A DNA stretch of 50,046 nt from Acidimicrobiaceae bacterium (GTDB taxonomy: Bacteria; Actinomycetota; Acidimicrobiia; Acidimicrobiales; Ilumatobacteraceae): assembly GCA_002698945.1 (NCBI GenBank), contig NZZV01000082.1:1-50046 (forward strand), read 5' to 3'. The position numbers were made by a program, and so were the translations under genes. Shown here piece after piece: positions 23,506 to 32,081 of the stretch. Below the pieces are notes generated by a model. That model was given only the letters and a program-made list of their open reading frames with translations. It made no database searches and was not told the origin of the DNA. Within the stretch, counting starts at the first letter, position 1, and every line of letters begins with the position of its first letter.

Positions 23506-24270
23506 ATGAGCGAGTCGGTCGACCTTCGCAACGTCTTCGCCGAGTTCGTCGGCACCGTGCTCGTCATGCTCGCCGGGCCGGGACTGCTCGTGCTGGGCGG
23601 TGACTCGCTCGGCACCCTCGGCGTCGCGATCGGCTTCGGTGCCGCCACGGCGCTGGCGATCGGGGTGATCGGCGCCGTCGCCAATCCGATGTTCTCGCTG
23701 GCACTGTTCTTCGCACGAGGCATCACCGGCCGGCAACTCGTCACCGATCTGATCGGTCAGCTCCTCGGCGGGATCGTCGGCGCCGCCGCGATCTGGGGGA
23801 TGAACGACGCCGACAGGTTCACCGTCGGCAGCAACGGCTGGGAGCCCACGAGCGACGTCGGCCTCCAGCTGACCGGCTTCTCCACCCTCGGCACGGTGAT
23901 CGCCGCCGAACTCGTCATCGGCATCGTGATCACGGTCGTGCTCTTGTCGTCCATCCGCCAGCACCGCTCCGAGTCGACCGTGGCCGCCTTCACCGGTCTG
24001 GCGGTCGGCGTCGGCGCGTTGTTCCTGCTCCCGATCTCCGGCTTCGGCGCCAATCCGGCCCGCAGCATCGGTGCCGCTGTGTTCGCCGACACCGACCCGA
24101 ATGCCCTCGGCCAGGTGTGGGTCTTCGTGGTCGTGCCGATCGTCGCTGCGTTCGGGGGAATGCTCGTCTGGCTCGGCATCGACGAGGCGACCGTCGACGA
24201 CACGATCTTCGACGACACCGTGCTCGACGACGTCGCCGACGCCGTCGACGAACTCATCGACGGCGACTGA
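23506..24270 (+). CDS. MIP/aquaporin family channel with atypical first NPA box
   Basis: A 254-residue membrane protein with six hydrophobic helices and two half-helices. The second NPA box is canonical (GFGANPARSIGAAVF). The first reads GAVANPMFSLAL: Met replaces Ala, and the usual His of the GAHxNPA lead-in is Val. The family conducts water, glycerol or small neutral solutes. The C-terminal tail is strongly acidic (DEATVDDTIFDDTVLDD). ATG at 23506; the frame continues upstream only as antisense to the ATP-grasp gene. The starts of these two divergent genes are 25 bp apart. It is followed 1 bp later by the DUF1697 gene, probably the same transcript. Confidence 0.85.
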   Translation: MSESVDLRNVFAEFVGTVLVMLAGPGLLVLGGDSLGTLGVAIGFGAATALAIGVIGAVANPMFSLALFFARGITGRQLVTDLIGQLLGGIVGAAAIWGMNDADRFTVGSNGWEPTSDVGLQLTGFSTLGTVIAAELVIGIVITVVLLSSIRQHRSESTVAAFTGLAVGVGALFLLPISGFGANPARSIGAAVFADTDPNALGQVWVFVVVPIVAAFGGMLVWLGIDEATVDDTIFDDTVLDDVADAVDELIDGD

Positions 24271-24271
24271 C

Positions 24272-24826
24272 GTGTCGGACGTCCACGTCGCGTTCGTACG
24301 CGCGGTGATGATCGGACGCGAAGGACTCCACCGCCCCGTGCTGCTCGACATGTTCGAACGGGCCGGGGCCGCCGAGGCCACCTCGTACATCGCGACCGGC
24401 AACGTGTCGTTCCGCGTCGAGACCGACGCCGTACCCGCCGTGGTCGAGTCGGTCGAGGCCGACTTGGAGCGGCTGCTCGGGCGTCCGACGCCACTGTTCG
24501 TTCGCCCGCTCGACGACGTGGTCGCACTCGTTGACTCGAACCCGTTCGCAAACGCTCCGCGGGGCCCAGTACGCGACGAGGTCGTCACGTTCTTCCGCGA
24601 CCGTGTCCCCGACCATCTCGCGCCTCCGATCGAGGCGCCCAACGGCGACTTCGTTGCCTTCGCTGCCGGCCCGGCCGAACTCTTCTCGGTCGTCATCGAT
24701 CGCGACGATCGCCAGCCGTCCGCACCTGGCGGCTACCTCGAGCGCCTCGCCGGCGAGCCCGTCACCACCCGCGCCGTCACCACCCTCGAACGCATCGTCG
24801 AGAAGCTGACCGGCCCTGGCCGGTAA
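24272..24826 (+). CDS. DUF1697 family protein
   Basis: A 184-residue protein matching DUF1697: an N-terminal strand VHVAFVRAVMIGREGLHRPV in place of the usual LLRGINVGG..., then LLDMFERAGAAEATSYIATG, followed by NVSF, and a C-terminal segment ending in TTRAVTTLERIVEKL, which corresponds to the family phrase TxRNWxTVxKL. Function unknown in all organisms I know of. GTG 24272-24274 directly follows the MIP stop (one-base gap), which decides this start and suggests coupling. Confidence 0.85.
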   Translation: MSDVHVAFVRAVMIGREGLHRPVLLDMFERAGAAEATSYIATGNVSFRVETDAVPAVVESVEADLERLLGRPTPLFVRPLDDVVALVDSNPFANAPRGPVRDEVVTFFRDRVPDHLAPPIEAPNGDFVAFAAGPAELFSVVIDRDDRQPSAPGGYLERLAGEPVTTRAVTTLERIVEKLTGPGR

Positions 24827-24833
24827 CCGAGCG

Positions 24834-24869
24834 CGGACGAGCCCGGGCCGTACGACCCGGACTCGTCCG
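24834..24869 (+). terminator. 14-bp-arm hairpin after DUF1697
   Basis: Arms 24834-24847 and 24856-24869 are complementary with one mismatch and an 8-nt loop, starting 8 bp past the DUF1697 stop. It is a good intrinsic-terminator stem without a T-tract. Confidence 0.65.
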
Positions 24870-24888
24870 TGTGCGGGGTAGATCGCTC

Positions 24889-24926
24889 ATCTGTGTCGAA
24901 CTGTGCCTGGCACAGTTCGACACAGA

Positions 24927-24927
<1 letters not shown>
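24889..24927. terminator. 39-bp perfect palindrome (19-1-19) touching the groEL stop codon
   Basis: Arms 24889-24907 and 24909-24927 are exact complements around T24908. The right arm ends on the last base of the groEL stop codon (24927-24929 on the plus strand). With the hairpin at 24834 it forms a back-to-back pair between convergent genes. Confidence 0.75.
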
Positions 24928-26603
<1,676 letters not shown>

Positions 26604-26607
<4 letters not shown>

Positions 26608-26630
26608 CACTCTACAACCGAGACTGCTAA
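26604..26630 (-). promoter_or_regulatory. CIRCE operator 2, overlapping operator 1 by 4 bp
   Basis: CTAGCACTC-N9-GACTGCTAA at 26604-26612 and 26622-26630. It shares the CTAG at 26604-26607 with operator 1, so the two 27-bp sites are offset by 23 bp, about two helical turns. Confidence 0.85.
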
Positions 26631-26651
26631 AGGGACAATGGAAACCGTCAA
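26609..26651 (-). promoter_or_regulatory. Candidate groEL promoter
   Basis: On the minus strand, TTGACG (26646-26651) is a good -35. Possible -10 elements are TAGCAG (26624-26629, 16-nt spacing) or TAGAGT (26609-26614, which would pair with a weaker TTGTCC). Either -10 lies inside CIRCE operator 2, giving a simple repression geometry. Confidence 0.5.
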
Positions 26652-26697
26652 TGCCCGCGGTCCACTCTCAACCCAACCACCGGATTCGATTCTGATT

Positions 26698-26806
26698 CTG
26701 AGCGGTGATCGGATCGTGCGAGCGCAAGGCGCGACGAACCCGAGCAGCCTCTCGGCTGCGAGCGGTGAGGCGGAACGCAGCGATCGTGCGATCCGGCGCC
26801 GCTCAG
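26698..26806. repeat. 109-bp dispersed structured repeat, copy B
   Basis: Second copy of the element at 15910-16018, same length and orientation. Ends CTGAGCGGTG (26698-26707) and CGCCGCTCAG (26797-26806). The stop codon of the CysO-like gene (26803-26805) is in the right arm, as the Nudix stop is in copy A. Position 7 from each end has changed C:G to G:C relative to copy A, and an inner pair C:G to A:T, so pairing is kept. Confidence 0.9.
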
Positions 26807-27081
26807 CAGCCGCCGGCGACGGCGGGGATGATGGAGACGGTGATGCCGTCGGGGACCTGGGTGCCGAGGCCGTCGAGGTAGCGGACGTCGTCGTCGTCGA
26901 CGAAGACGTTCACGAACTTGCGCAGGTCGCCGTCGTCGTCGAGGAGGCGATCGGAGAAGCCGGGATGCTGGGCGTCGAGTCCGGCGATCACCTCGGAGAG
27001 GGTCCCCGGCTCGACCTCGACCAGCTTGTTGCCGCCGGCCATCGGGCGGAGGGTGGTGGGGATGCGAACCGTGACTGCCAT
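26803..27081 (-). CDS. CysO-like ThiS/MoaD-family sulfur carrier protein ending Gly-Gly-Cys
   Basis: A 92-residue ubiquitin-fold sulfur carrier. MAVTVRIPTTLRPMAGGNKL and the end FVNVFVDDDDVRYL...GITVSIIPAVAGG follow mycobacterial CysO closely; CysO carries a C-terminal thiocarboxylate used by CysM to make cysteine, which Mec then releases. The unusual point is that the encoded protein ends AVAGGC (Gly90-Gly91-Cys92): one Cys follows the Gly-Gly. To be activated the terminal Cys would first have to be removed, as JAMM proteases do for the GGCF tail of QbsE. ATG at 27079-27081. No cysM or mec gene is in the window. The stop codon lies in repeat copy B. Confidence 0.85.
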   Translation of the reverse strand: MAVTVRIPTTLRPMAGGNKLVEVEPGTLSEVIAGLDAQHPGFSDRLLDDDGDLRKFVNVFVDDDDVRYLDGLGTQVPDGITVSIIPAVAGGC

Positions 27082-27159
27082 ACGGGAAAAGATAACTGAA
27101 CTGGTCGGGATTTCATTCCCGAGCCGTTCCCTCGTGACAGGTTGCGTAGGGTCTCGCCC

Positions 27160-28332
27160 GTGACGACGTTCGGCCGGGCCCTTCGCGATCAGTGGTATCT
27201 CGATCCCGACGTGACGTACCTGAACCACGGCACGGTCGGTGCCCCACCGCGAGCGGTGATCGCCGAGCAGTTCCGGCTCATGGAGGAGATCGAACGTCAC
27301 CCCGCACGCTTCATGCTGCGTGAACTCGCCGACACGACCGGCGAGGCGACCGAGCCGTCACGCCTCCGACAGGCCGCCGCCCAGGTCGCGCCGTTCGTCG
27401 GCGTGCAACCCGACGACCTGCTGTTCGTGGACAACATCACCACGGGTGCCAACTCGGTGCTGCGCTCGTTCCCGTTCCGAACCGGCGACGAGATCGTCGT
27501 GACGTCGCTGGGATACGGCGGCATCACGCTGGCCGCGACCTACGCCGCACGGAGCAACGGCTGCGACCTCCGCACGATCGACCTGCCCGGGCCAGGCGCG
27601 GCACCCCACGAGTACGTCGAACGGATCGAGGCCGGTCTCCGGCCGGAGTCGCGCATGATCGTCGTCGACCATCTGGCGGCGAACTCCGCGCTCGTCCTGC
27701 CGATCCGCGAGATCGCCGAGGTGTGCCACCGCAACGGCACGCTGGTGCTCGCCGACGGGGCGCACGTCCCGGGCAACATCGCCCTCGACATCGAGTCGCT
27801 CGGGGTCGACTGGTACACCGGCAATCTGCACAAGTGGGCGTGGACGCCGCGCAGCTCGGGCGTGCTGTGGGCGGCACCGGAACACCGGGACGTGTTGCAC
27901 CCGGCCGTGATCTCGTGGGGACTCGACCACGGGCTCACCGCCGAATTCGACCTGCTCGGCACGCGTGACCCGACGGCCCACCTCACGGCTCCGTTCGCGA
28001 TCGAGTTGCTGCACTCGTACGGCGAAGGAGCCGTGATGTCGTACAACCACCAGCTCGCGTGGTGGTCGGGTCAGTACCTGTCGGACGCGTGGGGCACCCC
28101 GTTCGCGACGCCCGAGGAGATGATCGGCGCGATGGTGTCGGTCCGGCTCCCCGAGCGGTTCGGTTCGTCTGCCGACGACGCGACCCGACTCCGAGACGAG
28201 CTCGACCGGCGCAACATCGAGGTGCCGGTCACGGCCCATCCCGACGGGCTCACGGTGCGGGTCTCGGCACAGGTGTACTGCGACCGCGACGACATCGAGC
28301 ACCTCGCGGAGACCGTCACCGAGCTCGGCTGA
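27160..28332 (+). CDS. PLP-dependent class V aminotransferase (isopenicillin-N-epimerase-like)
   Basis: A 390-residue fold-type I PLP enzyme. The N-terminus has DPDVTYLNHGTVGAPPRAV, the cofactor-contacting part of CefD-like enzymes, then FVDNITTGANSVLRSF and VLADGAHVPGNIALD (PLP-nitrogen Asp and following His). The Schiff-base Lys is in YTGNLHKWAWTPRSSGVLW. Family members epimerise or desulfurate amino acids or remove amino groups; the substrate here cannot be told. GTG 27160 (VTTFGRALRDQWYLDPD) is preferred; TTG at 27142 would add six residues. Divergent from the CysO-like gene; a sulfur-related role is tempting but only inference. Stops 16 bp before the glycerate kinase. Confidence 0.86.
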   Translation: MTTFGRALRDQWYLDPDVTYLNHGTVGAPPRAVIAEQFRLMEEIERHPARFMLRELADTTGEATEPSRLRQAAAQVAPFVGVQPDDLLFVDNITTGANSVLRSFPFRTGDEIVVTSLGYGGITLAATYAARSNGCDLRTIDLPGPGAAPHEYVERIEAGLRPESRMIVVDHLAANSALVLPIREIAEVCHRNGTLVLADGAHVPGNIALDIESLGVDWYTGNLHKWAWTPRSSGVLWAAPEHRDVLHPAVISWGLDHGLTAEFDLLGTRDPTAHLTAPFAIELLHSYGEGAVMSYNHQLAWWSGQYLSDAWGTPFATPEEMIGAMVSVRLPERFGSSADDATRLRDELDRRNIEVPVTAHPDGLTVRVSAQVYCDRDDIEHLAETVTELG

Positions 28333-28348
28333 CGCTACGGTCGCCGTC

Positions 28349-29326
28349 ATGAAGGTCGTGGCGGCCGTCGACAAGTTCCGTGGATCGGCGACCGCGGCCG
28401 ACGTCGCGTCGGCGATCGGACACGCGTGCTGGGAGGCCGGGCATGACTGCGTCGAGGTACCGATGGCCGACGGAGGCGAAGGACTCCTCGAGGTGCTCGG
28501 CGGCCCGAACCGCATCACCCGGGTGACCGGACCGCTGGGATCGCCGGTCGAGGCGCCGTGGCGGCTGTCGGGCGGCACGGCCGTGATCGAGATGGCGCTC
28601 GCCAGCGGACTCGAGGTGGCGGGCGGCGCCGACGGCAACGACCCGATGAACGCCACGACGGCCGGTACGGGCGAACTGATCGACGCCGCGCTGACCGCCG
28701 GCGCCAAGCGGATCGTCGTCGGTCTGGGTGGCTCGGCGACGACGGACGGCGGGCTCGGCGCGCTGCAGGCGCTCCGGTCCCCGGCCCGACTCAAGGCGGT
28801 CGAACTCGTCGCCGCGTGCGACGTCACGACGACGTTCACCGACGCGGCCCGCGTCTTCGGCCCGCAGAAGGGGGCCAGCGGCGCCCAGGTGCGCATGCTC
28901 ACCGCACGGCTCGAACAGCTGGCCGAGCGCTACCGCTCCGAGTTCGGCGTCGACGTCGCCGAGGTCGAGGGGTCGGGCGCGGCGGGCGGCATCGGCGGAC
29001 TGATCGCAGCGCTCGGTGGCAGCCTGATGCCCGGATTCGAGCTGGTGGCCGACGAACTCGACCTGTGGGATCACGTCGAAGACGCCGACCTCGTGATCAC
29101 CGGGGAGGGTCACCTCGACGCGCAGAGCTTCGAGGGCAAGGTCGTCGGTGGTGTCGCCGAGATCGCCGGCGACTGTGGCGTTCCGGTGGCGGCCGTGGTC
29201 GGCATCGCCGACGCCGACGTGCGCGAGCGGATCAAGCACGTGGCGATCGCCGACGAGTTCGGCCTGGAGCGCGCGATGCGCGAACCCCTGTGGTGCATCG
29301 AACGCGCCGTCCCCAAACTCTGGTGA
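28349..29326 (+). CDS. Glycerate kinase (GlxK/GarK family)
   Basis: A 325-residue glycerate kinase. Start MKVVAAVDKFRGSATAADVA and PMADGGEGLLEVL are the N-terminal substrate-binding signatures; VVGLGGSATTDGGLGALQAL and FGPQKGAS are the family's most conserved segments; VITGEGHLDAQSFEGK is near the C-terminus. It phosphorylates D-glycerate, feeding glyoxylate or photorespiration-type carbon into glycolysis; whether 2- or 3-phosphoglycerate is formed is not readable (this family usually gives 2-phosphoglycerate). Shorter than the usual 370-380 residues, with the loss in the middle of the protein. ATG at 28349, 16 bp after the aminotransferase, probable operon. Confidence 0.9.
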   Translation: MKVVAAVDKFRGSATAADVASAIGHACWEAGHDCVEVPMADGGEGLLEVLGGPNRITRVTGPLGSPVEAPWRLSGGTAVIEMALASGLEVAGGADGNDPMNATTAGTGELIDAALTAGAKRIVVGLGGSATTDGGLGALQALRSPARLKAVELVAACDVTTTFTDAARVFGPQKGASGAQVRMLTARLEQLAERYRSEFGVDVAEVEGSGAAGGIGGLIAALGGSLMPGFELVADELDLWDHVEDADLVITGEGHLDAQSFEGKVVGGVAEIAGDCGVPVAAVVGIADADVRERIKHVAIADEFGLERAMREPLWCIERAVPKLW

Positions 29327-29327
29327 C

Positions 29328-29411
29328 GTCGGTTGGGGTCAGACCTCAACCGACAGCAGTTGCGACGCCCTCGACGGCCAGTATGTCGGTTGAGGTCTGA
29401 CCCCAACCGAC
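29328..29411. terminator. Perfect 28-bp-arm inverted repeat built from a 27-bp near-palindrome, convergent junction
   Basis: Arms 29328-29355 and 29384-29411 are exact complements, loop 28 nt. Each arm is itself nearly palindromic (GTCGGTTG...CAACCGAC). It lies between the glycerate kinase stop (29326) and the LytR_C gene stop (29421), as a bidirectional terminator would. A third, diverged copy of the 27-bp unit is at 43618-43644. Confidence 0.75.
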
Positions 29412-29420
29412 CGACCCCGG

Positions 29421-30140
29421 TCAGCCGGTGGCGGTCGTGGTGGTCGTGGTGTCGCCGGCGATCGGGGGGCTGGTCAGCTGGGTGGCTCCGCCATCGGCGA
29501 GATCGGGATTGAGCGCCTCGAGGGTCTGGCCGGCCTTGTCGTTGCCGAGCATCAGCAGGACGTCGGCGCCCATCAGGTCGCCGTCGGACGTCGGGGCCGT
29601 GGCAGGCATCGGCAAGATGTCGGAGACACCGCCGAGCACTTCACCGAGCGACTCCGCGACCGGCTGTGCCTGCGTGTTCGTCTCGACGTAGTAGATCACC
29701 GACACATCGAGTTCGCCGACCGACGTGCTCGCGTTGACCGCGCCGGCCACAGTGAACCCGGGGCCGGTCTCGAGCGCCCGCTGCATCTGACCGGCCGATC
29801 CGCCGACGTTGTTCGCGTTCGCCACGAGCACCGACGCCCCCTCGGTGACGACCGCCGGGGCGGTCGTCACCGGAGCGAGCGTGCCGACGGTCGTCTGGGA
29901 CGGATCGACCGTGGTGACCGGGCCGCCTCCATCGTCGCCGCCGGAGCTGTTCGAGGTGTCGGCCGGGAAGTCGAGGGCGTTGTCACCGCCGTCGCTGATC
30001 GAGTTCAGGATGAGGAACCCGGCGACGACCGCGACGAGTGCGAGAACGATCGCCACGGCCCCGCTGACCGGCGAGCCACCGTCGCCGACGCGGGGGTTGC
30101 GGCGGGGCATCTGGCCGGACGCATCGGTCATGTCGCTCAT
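29421..30140 (-). CDS. Single-pass membrane protein with LytR_C domain
   Basis: A 239-residue protein. After a hydrophilic N-terminus it has one transmembrane helix (SGAVAIVLALVAVVAGFLIL, residues about 25-45), an outside Gly/Asp/Thr linker, and a LytR C-terminal (LytR_C) domain beginning VLVANANNVGGSAGQMQRAL and continuing with DVSVIYYVETNTQAQPVAES. LytR_C domains accompany LCP cell-wall ligases or stand alone in Actinobacteria; their ligand is unknown. Low-complexity Thr tail at the end. The ATG (30138-30140) overlaps the stop of the DUF3263 gene (ATGA), the common actinobacterial pairing. Confidence 0.87.
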   Translation of the reverse strand: MSDMTDASGQMPRRNPRVGDGGSPVSGAVAIVLALVAVVAGFLILNSISDGGDNALDFPADTSNSSGGDDGGGPVTTVDPSQTTVGTLAPVTTAPAVVTEGASVLVANANNVGGSAGQMQRALETGPGFTVAGAVNASTSVGELDVSVIYYVETNTQAQPVAESLGEVLGGVSDILPMPATAPTSDGDLMGADVLLMLGNDKAGQTLEALNPDLADGGATQLTSPPIAGDTTTTTTATG

Positions 30141-30427
30141 CGCTGGGTGCCTCCCTGGGCATCGGTGCCCGTGTCGAGGCGTTCACGGCGACGGCGGAGC
30201 CGCTGGCGCTGCAGACGCCGGACCACGAGCGGGTCGTGCTCCATCGCCTCGGGCGACTCGAGCAGATCGTTCAGCTCCGCATAGTACTCGTCGGCCGAAC
30301 ACTGGAACCGCGCGCGGATCAGGGACTCCTTCGGCTCGTCGAAGGTCCAGAAGTTGCGCTCGAACTCGAGCATCGCTTGATGCCGCTCAGTGATCACCCG
30401 CCTAGCCTGGCCGTCCGACGGGGTCAT
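30137..30427 (-). CDS. DUF3263 family protein
   Basis: A 96-residue helical protein matching DUF3263: ERHQAMLEFERNFWTFDEPK, then ESLIRARFQCSADEYYAELN (pattern of a small helix-turn-helix-like fold), and DPLVVRRLQRQRLRRRRERL. Function unknown; in mycobacteria and relatives it is paired with a LytR_C protein, as here, with a 4-bp overlap. The positively charged C-terminus could contact nucleic acid. ATG at 30425-30427. Divergent from the uridine kinase across a 112-bp region. Confidence 0.87.
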   Translation of the reverse strand: MTPSDGQARRVITERHQAMLEFERNFWTFDEPKESLIRARFQCSADEYYAELNDLLESPEAMEHDPLVVRRLQRQRLRRRRERLDTGTDAQGGTQR

Positions 30428-30539
30428 TTACAAGCACCCCACCCAGAATGTCCGCGACGGCGCGCCGGGGCGGCCCTGGAGAGGGCGCGTGGGGCCCGCC
30501 CGTGGGGTGGGCATCATGGTGCCCCGTAGTCTTGGGCGG

Positions 30540-31187
30540 GTGACGCTGACCGACGACGATGCGCTCCCCTCCGACCGTCCCTTCCTCATCGGGGTCGCCG
30601 GGGGATCCAACTCCGGCAAGACGACGATCGCCCACCGGCTCGCCGAGATGATGGGCGACGACCGGCTCTCCCTGCTGAAGCTCGACTCCTACTACATCGA
30701 GCGTTCCGACGAGCCGATCGAGGTGCGGGCCGCCGCCAACTACGACCACCCGGATGCGTTCGACTGGGATCTGCTCAACGACCACGTCGCGGCGCTGTCG
30801 GCCGGTGCGTCGGTGAACGTGCCGATCTACGACTACACGATCCACGATCGGTCCCCGGACTGCGAGACCGTGAACTCGACCAAGGTCGTCGTCGTCGAGG
30901 GCATTCTCGTGCTGTGGGAACCGCGACTGCGCGACCGGTTCGACCTCAAGATCTTCGTCGACACCCCCGCCGACCTGCGCATCATCCGTCGGCTGCGACG
31001 CGACGTCGCCGAACGCGGCCGGACGCCCGAGAGCATCCTCGACCAGTACCTGACGACGGTCCGTCCGAGCCACGAGCGGTTCATCGAACCGAGCAAGCGC
31101 TACGCCGACGTGATCGTGCCCGAAGGTGGTCTGAACCGGCCGGCGATCGAGGTGTTGTTGGCGCGTGTCCGCGAGCTGGCCGGCTGA
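30540..31187 (+). CDS. udk: Uridine kinase
   Basis: A 215-residue P-loop kinase. Walker A is GVAGGSNSGKTTIA; LKLDSYYIERSDEP, NYDHPDAFDWDLL (lid/uridine-site region) and VVVVEGILVLWEPRLRDRFD match the uridine kinase family, as does the REVERSE-Arg-rich RRLRRDVAERGRTPESILDQ segment. It phosphorylates uridine or cytidine in pyrimidine salvage. GTG 30540 (VTLTDDDALPSDRPF) gives the usual N-terminus; ATG 30516 is a possible start eight codons upstream. Ends only 24 bp from the convergent lipoprotein gene, without an obvious hairpin between. Confidence 0.92.
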   Translation: MTLTDDDALPSDRPFLIGVAGGSNSGKTTIAHRLAEMMGDDRLSLLKLDSYYIERSDEPIEVRAAANYDHPDAFDWDLLNDHVAALSAGASVNVPIYDYTIHDRSPDCETVNSTKVVVVEGILVLWEPRLRDRFDLKIFVDTPADLRIIRRLRRDVAERGRTPESILDQYLTTVRPSHERFIEPSKRYADVIVPEGGLNRPAIEVLLARVRELAG

Positions 31188-31211
31188 AACGACCGCGACG
31201 CTGGACCCGGA

Positions 31212-31949
31212 TCAGCTGTCGGCTTCGGTGGTGTCGGTCGACTCGTCCGTGGCCTCGGTGGTGTCGGTCGAGTCGTCCTCGCCGTCACCGGTGTCGTCGG
31301 TCGTGTCCGCCGTCGTGTCGTCGGTCGCCGGGGCACGTCCCTGGAGCGACTCGAGCGTCTCGTCGGCGGTGTCGTTGCCCATCGAGACGATGACCGTGGC
31401 GTCGCCCGTTTCACCGCCGTCGACCGGTGCCGGAACACCGACCTCGAACACCTGGATGTCGCCGCCACCGAGCGCTTCACGGAGCGACTCGGCCACCGGC
31501 AGGGCGTTCTCGTTGGCCGGGTCGTAGTAGATCTTCGTCACCTCGAGCTGGCCCTCGGTGCCGTTGGTGGCGGTCCCCATCTCGAACCCGACGGCCGCGA
31601 GACGATCGGACATCCGGCCCGCCCCGCCGTCGACGTTCGACGAGTTCGCCACGATCACGATCGCGCCCTCGGTGACGTACTCGGGTTCGTCGGGCACCGC
31701 GGCGGTGGACGTCGGGGTGGTGGTCGTGGTCGCCGATGCAGCCTCGGTGGTCGTCGTGGCGAGTGAGATCGTCGTGTCGGGCGTGGTGTCGTCCGACTCC
31801 TCGTCGTCGCCTCCACCACACGCGCCGAGCGCGACCGCGGCGAGGCCGACGCCGAGCACGACACCGACGGAACGACGGGCGGATTTGGAACGGCGCGGCC
31901 GCTCGGTGACCGTCTGGATCGAGGACGAGCTGGACGATGCGCGCTTCAC
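31212..31949 (-). CDS. Lipoprotein with LytR_C domain (paralogue of the 29421-30140 protein)
   Basis: A 245-residue secreted lipoprotein. After a basic N-terminus (RPRRSKSARR) the signal helix ends with lipobox LGAC (VALGACGGGDDEE). A Thr/Ala linker is followed by a LytR_C domain: IVIVANSSNVDGGAGRMSDR, then EVTKIYYDPANENALPVAES, aligned with the same phrases in the paralogue across the uridine kinase gene. The C-terminal 40 residues are Asp/Thr repeats (DTTADTTDDTGDGEDDS). GTG 31947-31949 is preferred because it places the basic n-region just before the helix; ATG 31997 would add 16 unlikely residues. Probable surface protein of unknown ligand. Confidence 0.82.
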   Translation of the reverse strand: MKRASSSSSSIQTVTERPRRSKSARRSVGVVLGVGLAAVALGACGGGDDEESDDTTPDTTISLATTTTEAASATTTTTPTSTAAVPDEPEYVTEGAIVIVANSSNVDGGAGRMSDRLAAVGFEMGTATNGTEGQLEVTKIYYDPANENALPVAESLREALGGGDIQVFEVGVPAPVDGGETGDATVIVSMGNDTADETLESLQGRAPATDDTTADTTDDTGDGEDDSTDTTEATDESTDTTEADS

Positions 31950-32081
31950 ACTCGGAAAACTAGTCGCGACCAGGGCACCGATGCGTGGCACCCTCACAGA
32001 TCGGTGGTCGACGACGCGTTCGCGGGACTCGCGATCGCGCGCCGATGACGGAACGCGATCGTCGCGAGCCCGAGCCGAGCG

